Shown in pieces: positions 20,832 through 49,200 of a DNA stretch of 60,000 nt. The notes below the pieces were generated by a model. The model was not told the origin of the DNA, searched no databases, and saw nothing but the letters and a program-made list of their open reading frames with translations. Numbering within the stretch: position 1 is the stretch's first letter; every line of letters begins with the position of its first letter. The DNA is from Nematostella vectensis (taxonomy: Eukaryota; Cnidaria; Anthozoa; Actiniaria; Edwardsiidae). Location of the stretch: contig NC_064041.1 in NCBI RefSeq assembly GCF_932526225.1, forward strand, positions 4,896,046 through 4,956,045, read 5' to 3'. A program made the translations under genes and the position numbers.

Positions 20832-21075
20832 TTAAAGAATGTCGATCAACCACCTCTTTGTTATTGTTTATCATTTAAAATACAACAGTTTATTTGCAAG
20901 AAAGTTCCAAATATCAATCTACGAATGAAGACTGATACGTTGTTAACGATATTAGGTTGAAAATATCTTGCTTACTTGCTTGAATTAGCCGATGAAAAAG
21001 GATGCTTTGTGTGAATCGGCATTCTACTGAATGCCGATTAAGCTTAAAAATGGCGGCGTGGCTGGCTTTCTTTAA
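20832..21075. mobile_element. TTAA-flanked MITE, full copy
   Basis: A 244-bp element opening TTAAAGAATGTCGATCAACC and closing GGCTTTCTTTAA, so the ends are short inverted repeats at TTAA. It shares blocks such as CTACGAATGAAG, GATGCTTTGTGTGA and AAAATGGCGGCGTG with the copies at 42093-42326 (full), 56079-56248 (5' truncated), 23826-23912 (3' truncated) and 10680-10767 (inverted fragment). TTAA targets suggest a piggyBac-type non-autonomous family. Confidence 0.75.
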
Positions 21076-22017
21076 TGCAGAACCGAACCCCGGGAAAGGA
21101 AAAAAAAGGGTCTGTTTGAAAGACTGAAACAAGCTAAATTCCCCTTACATATATACACAGCTAGCTTATACATTCGTATTCTTGCGCAATACCCAACTGG
21201 TCATCTTTTAATCGCCCCTTGTACGCTCCAAATGCGCCCAATGCGCCCATAGACCCCCCTCTCCCCCTACCTGAGGTAGACCCCCTCCCCCTACCTGAGG
21301 TAGACCCACCTCCCCCTACCTGAGGTAGACCCCCTCCCCTTTCTGAGGTAGACCCACCTCCCCCTATCTGAGGTAGACCCCCCTCCCACTATCTAAGGTT
21401 TGTTTTCGTAAACTCTCCTCATAAGAAGTGACCCTTAGTAAGCATGTCGTAGAAAATATCATTTATTTTTATGAACTACTGTCCTTTTTCCAAATTCTTC
21501 TCACCTTTTCTGGCTTTTTCTATCGCTTATGGATCTAAAGATGATAATCTCGATAGTTGAATATCCGTTTAAAAATCATTTCCCGTGACCTTAAGAATAA
21601 TACGACTCCCATGTGTCTATTAATATTCAAGCGGTATACTCACCTGTTAAACAATAGAAACTGGAGCCCCTGTCGCTTTGTTGACTCCTGTTTATGACTT
21701 TAAAGTTGTCGGAATGTTGCTCGCGCCGTGGTGTGATTTGTCTAGTGAATCGAGACCTTTCTTGACGCAGCGAGAATAATTGATAACTAACCAAAACTAT
21801 TGGTATTCAGTGGGCGCTTATCTTGTTATCATTGAGGGATACGAGTACAAATACTTGAGTCATGTTTTGTCGTGTTTATCTTGCTTTACTATGAGCACAG
21901 GAATTCTTAAGCCCAGACAAATCAAGAGAACCATTCAGCTCGCTTGGAAAACTAAAACTCAGATTTGGTGCGTTCTTTAAAGTCTACACATTGTTTTGAC
22001 TTTGGGACGAGTAAACA
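21076..22017. other. Intergenic and 5' flank of gene B
   Basis: Apart from the C-rich minisatellite I see no gene. The last few hundred bases must hold the promoter and 5' UTR of gene B. No convincing TATA box was identified. The start ATG at 22018 is in the good context AACAATGG. Confidence 0.5.
21252..21399. repeat. 23-27-bp C-rich minisatellite, six units
   Basis: Six imperfect copies of a unit such as GACCCCCTCCCCCTACCTGA followed by GGTA. It is intergenic, between gene A and gene B. No exon edge is involved. Confidence 0.88.
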
Positions 22018-36313
<14,296 letters not shown>

Positions 36314-39300
36314 TAGCTGTAGAAAAGGTCAATCAATGACGACAAAGGACACAAGAGGCTGCATGATAAATGTGTGAACTTAGAATAGGTATTTCCTAAA
36401 TCGGGGCCGCAGCAGGCCTCGAAATATTAGGGGGGGGGCAATACAGAAACATTAAGAAAATATTAGGGGGGCACAGCCACGCCCCTACTGGTCATTTCGT
36501 TGTAGTTTTTGAAAATACTGGGGGGGAGGGGCACGTTCCCCCAGTGCCCCACCCCTGGTACAGCCCTGTAAATAGATTGCTTTGAAAACGGTAGGGACAG
36601 TCAGGGCTGATTTTAGCCTGTGAAGGTGGCTGGGCACCTTAAGTTGACTTATCACAGAAGCTACTGCCGATTTTAAATAAGAGCAGGCCAGCAGCGTTCA
36701 CTACTTTGTCACGGAGAAGGTTCCAGGTACGTATTGTTCTTGTAGGAACGAATAACTAAAGCCCAATACATTGGCCTGCAACTGCTGGCTAGTCCGGGGG
36801 TGTCTTCTAGAGCTTCTGATATTCATATTGGGTGTCAAATCGTCTGGTGGTTGGATGACCGTTACCCATCTCCCGTTACCGTGCTATAAAGCCCAATATC
36901 ATTGATAGACAGGTTCCACACTCCTTTAAGAACACAGGCATCCCCAACGCTATTTGTCAGTCTAATGGAGGCACTTAACTATAAGCCCTTTTAGATAAGA
37001 AGTCCATGTTGGCCATTAATAACCATACTCAAAACCCGTGAAATCCCTAATTGACTATCAATTATAAAAAAGGTTTCAAACTTAATGTGCCATTTGGTGG
37101 CTTTTTACTTTGTTTAAATGATGACCCTTAATCCCTTTTAAAGATGTCAACATTTCCAATTAGATGCTTTTTGCAACTTGAAAAGTGTCACACGTGACAT
37201 ATTGCACTGACAGTACCGAGAGCAGGCCACTAATGAACAAGTGGATTTGGAACAGGCAACAAATAGCCTGACATCGCATTAGAGAAAAAATTGAACCGGC
37301 GCCTTAGCCCTGTAATTTTGGGCATCCGTGCACTAAAATGTTGAAAGATTATCTATGGCTTGAAAAGGTGTCGGTCTTTGAGTAAATACTGTTTATACTG
37401 TTACTGATTCCTTTCTTTTAGATATCTATATATGTGCGGGATTAGAAAAAAATCACAGCTGACACCTTGCCCTTAAAATGTCGAAAGATTCGACGCGAGA
37501 ATGTTTGTAGGTTTTTAAGAAACCATATATAGAGTTTCTATTCCCTTCATCTAAAATAGATATCGTTTACATTTCTAGATCTTATCTAATATTTCTCTCT
37601 TCCTTGTATATTTCTAATTTCGTTATAGTGTATATTTCTGGCTTATCCCACATGGCACATCGTTCCCATCCCCATTTCCCCGTCACTTGTTGCTATGACG
37701 AAGAGACTATAAATCTCTCGCCAAGTGAACTTTCGCTTAATAGCTTTAATAGCAGTGATATGATTTTAGCAGATCCTTCAGCACTCGATAAGCCCCGACA
37801 GCTTTGTCTAATTGACGGCAAGTTTCAGTCAATGCTTTTAGGCTGGAAGGGATATTCTTTACCAAACGGCTTTATTTATCTCCCCTTATCTGTCTTTTCA
37901 GCATCCTCAATCAAACTGCGAACTAAAGTAACCACTTGTAGGCCCTGTATTGACAGGCATCACATCCCTGTGCTTACACGTTTTACGTTTTTATACGCGT
38001 GATGTAACTGACTTTATGTAACCGCCCTGAAGAAGGACGCAAAAAAAGGCCGAAACGTTGGCAAAATCTCGCTTCTGTTTTTGTCCTTCATTTTATCAAT
38101 TGACGTTTTTTTGCCTTTTAATAGCATGGATTTGATGTTGTTTCATGGCGCTGTATACTTAATGTTTCTAAATTAGGGGCGCTAAACAGTGTTGCTTTTA
38201 TGTCGACCAAATAGAAAGACCGGGGAGTTTTTTTATCAAAGTTTTCCGCTGTCTTGGTCTTTGATAACTCAGATTTTTATAAATACTCTTTCTAGATTAA
38301 ACAGAATTCCCACTTTTTTATTCTGACTCTTGTTTCATCTATATGTGGACTCATTTATATTTGGTAAGGATTTTAATTTACTTTGTACAATAGAACAAAA
38401 TAATAAAAAAAATATTGTTCTCGCCCCATTTAATCAAGATTATAATCTATCCCTCTTTCGATACGAGATCAGGGTTTGATTCTAGCCTATCAAAGCAAAA
38501 CCTAAAATGCATTTAGCTAATTGTAACATCCTGGGGGTTAATGGAAAACGTACTTAATTCCTCTAATCGAACTATCCCTTGCAATATTTCAAACTAAAAT
38601 CTCTCCAGGGCAAATATCACTTGTGGCATTTATTTTCACTTAACACAAAATAATTATACCCACGCAAAACACCAAAACAAGGCAACTGATGTAAGGCAAA
38701 ATAATTATTCATTGGTCTACCATTAAGTGCAATAGCAAGTAAAGTTACAGTAGTAGATAATATATTGTTCTGTTGGGAGTGAGTGATGGCTTGTACAAAG
38801 AATTGCGCGAAAAGTTGAACACTTTAGTATAATCCGTGCGTGTTAATAGTGCGTGGGTGCGTGCGTGATAGTTTGCGTGTGAATTGCGTGTTTTTATTTA
38901 AGCATGCTTGGCCTGGTATATAGAATATTCCATGTCAATAAAAAAAGCTAATTGCCATTTGATACTATTTCTAGTAATAGAAAATCAACCAGCATTTCAA
39001 AGGTAAGGATGTCGTTTCTCGTAAATAATTAATAAAGATTCGTCTTGAGAGAAAGAGAAAGAGAGAGAGTTTACGCATCTACTATCGTGTTTAAAAGAAT
39101 AATAAAAGGAAGATATTGAAGATGTTAAGGACCCATAGACAAATGTTTTATGCAGATTTACGGTAAGATTTTCTTATTAACTTTTGGAGCTAGTGGAGAT
39201 ATAAATAGTCTTTAAATCCGCAATAGTTCCTTTTTTAATTTTATTCTTGCCAGTCTATTCAACCAATAAAAAAGGAACATATATTGCTTGTCTTAGTCGT

Positions 39301-40894
39301 TTTTTCAACAGCCGACACGGTTAATTCAGATAGAGCACAATGCAAAACCGAACCAAAGTTTTACCAACTGTGTTTAACGTAGCGTAGGCTTATCCAATCG
39401 CCATTGTTAAATGCGTTCTGTTTGCTTACCATCATATACTCCCTTTGCCATCCTATGATCATCTGGAAGCTGAACAATCCTGAGATAGATCTATCACACA
39501 CACTCTATCGTCTCTACTACTCTCTCTTTCTCTCTCTTTCCCCTCCCCGGAAAAATTTGGTCCACTTTCTCGGATTTCGCACGCCCCCCCCCCCCCCCCC
39601 CCCCCCCAAGAAAATTCCTGGTGCGGGCCTGAATAGTGCCAGTAAAGAAACAAACTGATGTTTTGGGAATAAACGAAATGGCCGCTTCTAGATTTTAGTA
39701 ATTTGAAGCTTAACCCAATAAAAATGTGTATTAAAGTTTTTGATTATTCAGAGGGTTTGACTAACGGTAATATTGTCTCATTGGTGAATTTGGCTAGCTT
39801 CCACTAGAAATTAAAGTAATTTAGCTGCGTTACTTTTCTTGCTTTTCATAAAAGAAAACCAAATGCAATCGGTTCACTGATAAAAACTTTTTTGTTTGTT
39901 TAACTACTCAAGACTTTAACCCAACCAAAATACGTATAGCTTATTGTATAAAAAGTGATCAGGGAAAAAAATGATTTCTTGATTTGCCTAACCCCCTTTA
40001 GGTTTTTTTTACGTCAAAGCTTTTAACCCTTTGAAAAAGGGTCTTGAACCATTTCGGTTTGTAATAATGGTTGATTTTAGACAGCGTATGAGGGGATCGA
40101 CAGCATATTTGATGGATGATCTATTCCTCCATGGGGGTACACCACCATTTTGTTTTCTTTAGGATTCTTAATTACGACTTACAATCGGAAAATGATTGAT
40201 TGATTCCTAGATAAATGGACGTGTGAGAATGATCCTCAAGAAGCGAGTTTCAAGTCCTCAAAAGAAAAGAAGCTAGAAATAGGAATACGACACTCGAAAA
40301 CATCTAAATAGTTACTTTAAAAGGATTTTTATAGCTCGAATATATTTTTGCAGATCGCATATTAATAACTTGGTCGATCGACGATGTATGTAAAAAAGAG
40401 ATAAGCAAGCATTTAACCACGAGCAATTCTAAGTTCTCAGTTTCGAGTAAGCAATAACTATGTGCAAAAAAATACCAGCTTCTATTTATTTTAAACAAGG
40501 TGTTGTTGGCTTTATAATAGCATCAAACTTCACACCTTGCTGCTTAGCGGACTTAAATTCCTAAGACTCCCAACCTTTCTAAATTTAGGCCCCCTTTCCC
40601 CCCCCCCCCCCCCCTCTCCCCCGAGTCTGCGAGATTTTTGTCAGCGGTTTCATTAAAAATTAGGCTATTTTGTTGCACATAGAGTGTATATTATAACCAA
40701 ACGTTTTAATCTAGTAAGCGACCGGGATTTTGAGAAAATAACGACCTGGAAACGGCCCTTCAGGACCCTGACGATAGGATATAGTATTTGATCTTCTCCT
40801 CCAGTCCTGTACAGGGTACATATCTAGGAGGTATAAACGGTGTATATGTCTGTCTGTCTGAACAAGGTTCCGATTCTATATTTTGCTTCTTGTC
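36314..40894. other. Intergenic region right of gene B
   Basis: No supportable gene. An ORF at 37604-38002 has no recognisable domain. It is followed at about 38026-38062 by CCTGAAGAAGGACG...GGCCGAAACGTTGG, a phrase reminiscent of retroelement tails. 36410-36540 is a G-rich dispersed repeat related to 10775-10815. 39545-39635 is a fragment of the CAGGCCC MITE with a C-run. Another C-run is near 40597-40613. Confidence 0.5.
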
Positions 40895-41144
40895 AATAGA
40901 CCTTTTCGCGGTCAAAGTTACAATACTTGGGAGGCCTGAAACCAAAAAGAGACTCAAACGGGCGTGCGCGTTTCTTCTTCCCGCCAAAAGCAAGTAAACA
41001 ATTGAACCCACAAGAACAACATTTCGTAAAATCTATTTAATACTTCATAGAATTCCCGTCAAAGCATGCCTGTTTGAGCCTCTCTTTGGTGTAAAGCCAC
41101 AGGTCTCCCAAGTATTGTATTTCTGAACCGCGAAAAGTTCTATT
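40895..41144. mobile_element. Foldback MITE with long imperfect termini
   Basis: A 250-bp element. The left end AATAGACCTTTTCGCGGT and the following CAAAGTTACAATACTTGGGA pair with the right end (TCCCAAGTATTGTATTTCTG, ACCGCGAAAAGTTCTATT). The inverted match continues for about 70 bp with a few mismatches, leaving a loop of about 110 bp. Non-coding. Confidence 0.82.
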
Positions 41145-42092
41145 AAAATGTCAACAAGCCTTTTTATCGGCAAACACAGAGAGGTATTCTGGTTTTCGAC
41201 GATCCTTTGTTCTAGAAAGAGTGTGTTCTTAACAGGGTATTTCAGGTTATTTCAGATATAATCCTAAGCAATAAAATAATATATTCCATCATATATTATA
41301 ATGCCAATGAAAAGAGTATTTTCTATTAAGAAAAGCACAACTGTCCGTGATGGTGACGTCATTTTCCAAAAACCCCGAGCCGGCCCTGGGAACAAGAGAA
41401 TTTTCAATTAAAATAAGACTAAGCGTCGCATCTTCTTTGTCTTGGACTTTTACATTATATCTGATGCAACGCAGTCTCTTTGATATTTATACAGATCGTA
41501 GTATGGTGGCCATGAAAATCAAGACATTACCCGCACGCAGACTGTAAGTTAATTTAAAAAATAAAGCGGACAATACCCATTCGAAAGATGACGGTTTGTA
41601 CAGTTTGGACAGCTCTTGTTTGATAGAAGGGTTTTGTGGTCGAATAAGAGAACCGCGCGGACCCATTTGGCGTCAACTGAACACGAATCTGTTTACATAG
41701 GTACAGCGCCCACTTCTAGTAACATTTACACAGTTGAATCAGTGTATTTAATACATGCACAAACACGCTCGGGCTTGTAAGCCTGTAAAAACACGCGCAT
41801 ATAAACACCCTTGATACGTTAACAAAACGCGTTCGTAAAATGATACATGGATTCCGTATACTCTATACTTCTAAAGCAACCACGCCCTCTACTGAATACT
41901 TTAGGGACGGACTATTAGAAAAGTGAACCATTAGAAAAGTGGAGGGGAAGGGGAGGTTTCAGTTGTTGTTATTTTTTTCTTGTCTCCCAGACGATTTGCC
42001 TTCCTTTCTGCATGCATTTTCTTTTCTGTCTGGTTCGGGCTGCATGCATTTTTTTTTTCAGGTTTTTCCTTCGTGGACTTTGTGTATGTTCC

Positions 42093-42326
42093 TTAAAGAA
42101 TGTCGACCAACTACTCCTTGTTTATTGTTTATCGTTGAAAATACAACGGTTTATTTTCAAGGAAACTTCAAAGTAATATTCTACGAATGAAGTCGGATAT
42201 GTTATTGACGATATTTGATTGAAAATATATTTCTTACTCGCTTAAATAAGCCGATGGAAATGGATGCTTTGTGTGACTCGCCATTGAGCGGCACCATAAA
42301 ATGGCGGCGTGATTCGCCTTCTTTAA
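42093..42326. mobile_element. TTAA-flanked MITE, full copy
   Basis: 234 bp opening TTAAAGAATGTCGACCAACT and closing CGCCTTCTTTAA; same family and orientation as 20832-21075. Intergenic. Confidence 0.78.
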
Positions 42327-45300
42327 CCACCTTCTTGTTCACTTTTCTGATGGCCCGTTGCTACCACCCATTGTTTTACATTTCATGAGTATTAGATATT
42401 TCTGCTTTGGGAGGGGAGATAGGGTTGGCAGCCGGTCTCTGTTGTTCCTGGTTTAAAACGGGCGTGGAGAACGGGAAAATATATCTCACATATAACTATA
42501 AAAGCAAATTATAACTTTGCCTAGGGGACGGCCTGTTTAAAAAGCATTCAAAACCTGATACATCTGATACATTATAGAAGGCAACTGCTAATTGTGCAGC
42601 GAAAGAGCTAAATCAACAAGATACATAAGAGACACAGTGCACCAGAACAACGCGCTTAGACCAAGCAAAGAGTGACAATATAATATGTGAATGCAGTGTT
42701 ATACGCTCTGTCAACTCAGACAAAGGTTTATTGTTACAGTTCACCGCTTGGCAACCACAGGGAATACTGTTTACTACCCGAGCAGAGGTATTTGAACAGG
42801 GTTTCCGTGTCTTTTTTGTTGAAATAAAGGGTATTCATCTATTTGTTATACTGTACAATGTTTGGAAAAGACAAGGGATCAGCTTTGCTATATGTTTTCT
42901 TAACATTCCCCCATATAATTCATTACATTTTGCAAAATCTAAAATATTTTCTAACATGGACACTGGGACTTGGTAGTGGCTTTTTCATGATATCCTGTTT
43001 TAAATCCCATTTTTAAATCCTGTTTTCTTATAAAAAAGTCTATGTTCATATGCCGAGAACATTTGTTGAGGAGGGGAGAGGGAGGGCTTTACCACACCCC
43101 AGTTTTAACGCAGCATAAATAGTCAAATCCTAGCTCTGAAGTCACGTGAACGTAAAGCTCAGGTCTGAATCAGTTCTGAATCGTAATTGTGACTACACGC
43201 CTCTTCCATGCCGGCAGAAGCCCCTGATATAACCTAATAAAAAGCACACTTGGCAGTACATCACATGAACACAATATCTTTAAGGTGATTAGGAATTATT
43301 CTCTAATAGTATAATGACCATAATTCGCAGGATTATATGATCATATTTCACTAAACGTTTAATGCGGCGCCAGAATCAAAGAAATGTCATGAACTTTGTG
43401 GATTATAGTCCCCCTTATGTCAACCTAGGCAGACATGAATATACAAAAAATAAATATGTAATGGAACCCTAAACCACACGTACGAAGAAAGGGGCGGCCG
43501 ATTGAATTGGAAACTGTGCTCTGTTTTCGCGTCGTATCTTTGTGTATTCCCATCATCCCCGGCGAACCCAGGCTACAATCTGTTACAAATGTAACTGAAC
43601 AAAATAGAAATTTATCATGATTCCACATAAAGATGAAAATGATGGATATTGGTATTACTTGGTTTAATATACGGGGACTTCAGAAATCGCCTGGATGAGG
43701 ATTCTCAGCATAGAGCAATCTCACACCAGTACGCATCCCGTACTAATCAATACCGCGCATACCACTTATTCTTATAGGAACTGTTCACATTATGAAAGAA
43801 TGACAACTAGGGGAATCAGATAACGCACATTTTCAGTGCGGTTGTTTACACGTTAATATCTTCTTTCCACACAGTAAAACCCCAAATCCAAACCACCATC
43901 TTTGATCTTTTCTCCATGGCTTGCCACATTTTCAATCCTGTCTTTTATCATAACGCATTGCGCTATCAATTATCAACTTTTGCTTTGGTTTTATTTGTTG
44001 TTGTAATTTTTTGCTGTTTTTTTTATTATTATTGTTTTTATAATTATTTTCTTTCTTTTTCATTATTCATCCTGTTAAACGCCCATAAATTTCCCACTTT
44101 TACACCATATATTATAAATTATATATATAGATTATAAATCTCGGAACTTGGCCAACCCGGGTTTATGTTTTTTTTTTCTTTTTCAACTGGGCTTGATTAG
44201 CTATATGCTTTTTTTTATGAATATCAAGCGATGAAATTGCGTCCGAAGGCCGAAGGACACGAAAGAAGAAGTTTCAAAGACAGGTAATGAACTACGAAAT
44301 CCGGTTCGCAATTATAAGAAACATTCCAATCCATTTCTTACTGATTATACCATCTTACTCCCTAACCTTGTTTACTGATTGTACCAGCTCCCAGCCTAAA
44401 AAATAATAGAAGTTTTGGCTTTCACATTTGTTTAAACAGCTTCTTGGGGTTCGAGAGATATTGATTCATGGCTAGAAAACCAACTTCCTGCACACAAAAT
44501 TTAAAACACTTTGTTATTTTATTATTCAACTTTATATCATTTTTACGTTTTTCATTTACTTTTTGTGTGTGAAATATTTTAAGGCGTTTCCTATTAAACA
44601 TAAGACTAAATAGCGGTTTTGTAAATTTCTTTTGGCTCTCTCATTAAGTTTAACTTAAAGATTGAACGTCTATTTACAAAATTAAATAGAAGTGGCGATG
44701 GGTTGAAAGCTCAAAACTGTGCTACAGAGTACACTGAATCAACATAACTACAAAAGTTAATTATCCCTATCTCAACAGATTGACAATAGATAGCTAACAA
44801 ATCTTCCTGTCCTATTCATTTCTCTGAAAAATTAATTAAACCTCTGAAACGCTTGAAAGCTTTCAAAAATCCAATTTATGGCACAAGAAACAGATATCAA
44901 AGCTCACACGCTTAACTTATCTGAAAAAAATCAAAATCAACATTCTTTGTGATTGACGAACTATCATTAAAAGAGAAAGATGTCTATAATAAAGCACAAT
45001 AATTATTTGAATGCATTCAATAAGTTGGTATTGAGGCGAGTGTCAGTTGTAAAATGTTATGAAGTTCACACTTTATTAGTTTTCTTTCTTTCCTCCGGTA
45101 CGGTTGTTTACAGAGGGCTCAAATTTTGGTAAACATGTTATTCCTTGGCGTAAAGAGCCTTTTTGTTTCACTAAACTCACCAAGACATAAATTGTAATGC
45201 ACTGAAAGACTATGACAAAAAAAACAAGGAAACTAATCTAAAAAAAGGGTAAACGATAACTGCTTTTACATCTGACACACGCTTTAGAATTTCGAAAAAA

Positions 45301-46283
45301 AACTCTGACATGATACGCCTATGAAAACAGCAGAAATTTGTGAGACTGAGCTTTTAATTCAATATTTTAAACTTTAGCTTTCACGGATGATAATTCAATA
45401 CTAGTTTTGTAATAACATTTGCGATCTCTTAGAAACCTAAAATGACATATATCAGAGATTTTTTAACTATAATTATATCTAACTCTTTTTTATTTACATT
45501 TCTCTATTCTTACACATTATCTTTACTAAACCGCACTTTAAAAAAGGAAAAACGGAAGTATTATGTGAATGAAATTTGTGGAAATAGCGTCCCTTAAATA
45601 GCTAGGTGTGGTCTAGGCCATACACTTGTGATGTAGTGTCTTCCACGTGCCTACCACATCGAGGTAATCTAAAGTGTGGTAGGGAGGGGGAGGTAGAGGT
45701 CTCTGTAAGAGCGTCAGCATTTCTCAGCCCAGAGAAAGAATTATGCGCTATTCAGGGGTTGCAAAGTTTCCTCAAATTTCCTTTATCTCGCGTTCAATCC
45801 ACCGGGGTTATGCCAGGAAGACTGACAGTAAGGCTGACAGGTGTTAAAACGTTCATTTAAACGTTCTATAAAGCGTATTAAACGTCACACCATCGTCTGA
45901 CCTGTTAACTTTACGACACAGTGGTCACATCCCGTTGTATGACGCGGCGCCGAATTGTTTCATGTTGACCATGTATTCGCCTATCCTCTATGATTTGGTA
46001 GATTATCTTGTGTAGACCTTGTATACGCCTATCATCTACATCGGATCTTGTGTACGCCTACCCTTAATGGCTTTATAGATTATTCCAGTGCACATTTCTC
46101 CCGCTGAATAAATCCGCTACCGCCATCACGTAGTCACACCCTCTTAATCGTCATGTGCGGGTAAAATATTATTCGACGACTTCTTTCACTCTTTGCTGCC
46201 ACACTCGGACAAGTCGTCCTGGCCGAAAAGTGCCTGGTCCGATTCGAAATTTGTCCGAAAACAGATACACGTTGGTGACAGCC
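42327..46283. other. Intergenic region and probable LMO4 3' UTR
   Basis: AT-rich, no gene recognised. The right end must contain the 3' UTR of the LIM-only gene, which is read leftward from 46283. A reverse-strand AATAAA lies near 45488 (TTTTTATTTAC on the + strand) and could be its poly(A) signal. That would be an 800-nt UTR and is not certain. Confidence 0.45.
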
Positions 46284-46292
46284 TTAGCATAC
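46284..46292 (-). CDS. LMO4-like: LMO4-like terminal exon (Val-Cys-stop)
   Basis: Read leftward, the acceptor ACCATTGCAG is followed by GTA TGC TAA. It is entered in phase 0 from the donor GTGAGT of the previous exon. The coding part is only nine bases, then 3' UTR. The match to the conserved VC terminus of LMO4 is the reason for choosing this over reading through the donor. Confidence 0.75.
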   Translation of the reverse strand, partial: VC

Positions 46293-49200
46293 CTGCAATG
46301 GTTAAAAAATGAATAAGCGTCATTAACAATACATAAGAAAAACTCTATTAAGCTCTCCTCTAAGAGATTTGATTTTTGAAGCCCCATCCCTTTATTCATA
46401 ACCGGCGGCGGAGAAGGGAAGGGGGGGGGGGGGGGGGGGGGTCGAAGTGATGATGGATAGAAAATGCGGGGGGGGGGGGTGATGAGAGTGTTAAGCTCTC
46501 TGCATAATGTTTCGGATCTAAGTTTGTTAATTGTCTCTCTTCGCTAACCACAAGTAACGCGAGAGACTAAAATGTCGAAATTGAAAGCCATAAGAGGGCC
46601 TCTATCTTCACGCTTCAGTCCACAAAAGTGCCTGTCAATTGCACTAAACCCTTTTAACTCTTGCACTGATGCCCTCCATCAAAATTTCACATTAACTTGG
46701 GTTGATGTTTGCAGTCCGGGGGATTTCAATATCAAACAAGACTGAAGTACCTAATTCTCTAATGGATTACAAGGAGAGGGTGAATCACTAGCTATACATT
46801 ATCAATTTTATACCAGTGACGTAGCTTTTAATGGAAGCATACGCAATTGGTTTTCTTTCCCTTTTCCTGTGATGTTTGCTTAGCGCAAGAAGAAAAGAAA
46901 TTCAGTTAAGAGCGAAAAAAATTTTAGAGGTTCTATCTGTCTGACTATATTAAACCTTTTAGCACAGGAAAGAGAAATCTAGAAAAGGTAAAAAGAAATA
47001 AAAGAATTCAATTAAAAAAAGATTTCCAATTCACTTTCAAATATGTCGGACTAGATCTGACATTTTATCACAGGACAGAGAAATCTAGAAAAGGTAGAAA
47101 AAATGACTGAAAAATGAAGATTTTTATAGATTTCAATGAAGATTTCCATTTATTTTCAAATCTTAATTTGCCAGTTAATCCATCGAAACACTTTTAATCT
47201 TACTTACGTTATCCTACGTTAGTTTAGTTATCTCTGAGTGTCGCTGAATCTCTCCAATTTCTACACATCTTTACGGAAAACAAACGACACATGATTTTTC
47301 TCATCTGTGGGCAGGAGGTAGTTCAAATTACGCTTTTACTCTGTGTAACTAATCGTCTTTCACCGCTAAAACATCACAGCCTCACCTTGTTGGAACAGCT
47401 TTTTAACAAATTCCCCGACCCCACCCCCGGTAAATATATCGCGTCACCTATCCACTAATTGTGAACATCCCAAAACTTTTCAAGAATAGAAAAACCGTCG
47501 GGGAGGTCTTTGTTATAATTAATAAGCTTTTAACGAAAGGTTCTGAGTGCTGGTACAAAGTCTTCTACAGCACATACATTAAAACTTTAGTATCGCAATA
47601 TCAGGATCTGATTTCAACCTTTTAATGACTTGCCTTACTCAACACTTTCTATAAATGCCCACATACTTCCCATTTGGAAAGCTTAATGGAATAGGCCAAG
47701 ATATATTAGGCGCAAATCGTAATTAGAACACGCTGTCCTTTCGCTTAATAAATCTAGCTAATGTGACATCAAGACTTTAAAAGGTTTTAAGGTATGTCTT
47801 CTCGCGTTTTATTACCGGCCGCTTACACGTACGAGATCGCCGACTGCGAACGCCTCGGGGAGGTGAAGAGTGTGTCTTACATGCAATAGCACGATATTTA
47901 TTAACTCTAAGTGAAAACGCACGTGTTATTTTACCCCTGCGCGCGAGTTGGCTATTTCCCATTTCTTTTATTATCATCCCTAAATTACGTCTTATTACGC
48001 GTATAATACAAAAAAATAGAATTTGTCTTTTTAATATGAATAGCACATTTCAAATTGATAAAGAAAAGCATTATCTTCGTTCACATTTCATTACTCTTTT
48101 ATTATATTTTGTTTAGTTTCTTACTTCAGCCTGGGCTAACGTAAGTGGCTTGTTTTTGGGATAAAGATTTATTGCCCTTTAGAAAAACGCAACATAATAT
48201 TTATCTGGAAGCTATTCAATTCTCCTTCTTTCAGTCATTTCATTTTGCAATTTTCAAAATTTCATCATTTTAAAGTTTTTTTTAAAGTTACATATTTTCC
48301 TCCGTGTGAAAAGACGCGAACCGATTTCAAGGACATTCATGCCAGGTCTAACCAAAAGATCATCACATTTTACCTCCTTTTTACAAAAAAAAAAAGTTAG
48401 AATCAATTTTTACAGACGGCGTCGGATAATATCCCTGGGTTGAGAAAGCCAAGCTAATCCAAAATGGCACCAGTTTGTCGAAGTCGGTCTGAAAAGCTTA
48501 TCGAAAGTCGCTAAAAGTCTCTGAAAACTCAAAGTTGAAGTGTCCCATTATCCAAGTCGCCCCTAATGAATCTTTTAATACACTTACTTTATATTAATGT
48601 ATCCAAAACAAAAGCCTTCGAGCCCGATAACGAGTATTATCGAGGGAAAAGGGATATTATCCTACGTTTTACCCGAGGCGATATGTTGATTGATGTTTAA
48701 CATTTCGCTAGAGTACTAGTGATGCTTTTAAAAGGTGACGAAAACAAGAGTTGAGATATAGACCTTTTAAAATGGCAAGACTGAATATGTTTACAGCTAC
48801 TACATTTTCATTAAAATAGCGCTGTGACAAGTTGAAGTGTCGACAAGCCATCGAGCTCTGAAGAATGAAAATTGCTTTTTCTTCAAAGAAAACACTGTCA
48901 ATTGTCAACGACGCCGAGCACATATTAAACCGTGTACAGGCCGATAGATATTAAAATCAAATAAAAGCAGTGTACATTCGCGAAATTGTTAATCTGATGT
49001 TTTGACAGGCATCAAACAATCTTGAAGCCGGTTCGAGCTGATTCCAGGGCCATGGAAGAATTGACTCACCGTTTGTTTGGTGACATGAAGCTGCTGTTTT
49101 AATAAATTAGGATCATCATTTTCACAGAAAAGTCTTCCATTCACAACATGAAATCTGTCTCCAGGAACCAGTTGATTGTGGCATGTCGTGCAAGTGAAGC

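Noticed and set aside
37604-38002. 132-codon ORF as a gene
   Set aside because: No domain, no flanking exons; kept only as a possible element remnant.
46169-46399. 76-codon ORF on the - strand
   Set aside because: It overlaps the terminal exon in another frame and spans its acceptor; no domain.
48989-49069. Read-through tail of the LMO4-like LIM2 exon ending KTSD
   Set aside because: A good GTGAGT donor precedes it and the alternative terminal exon gives the family's VC end.
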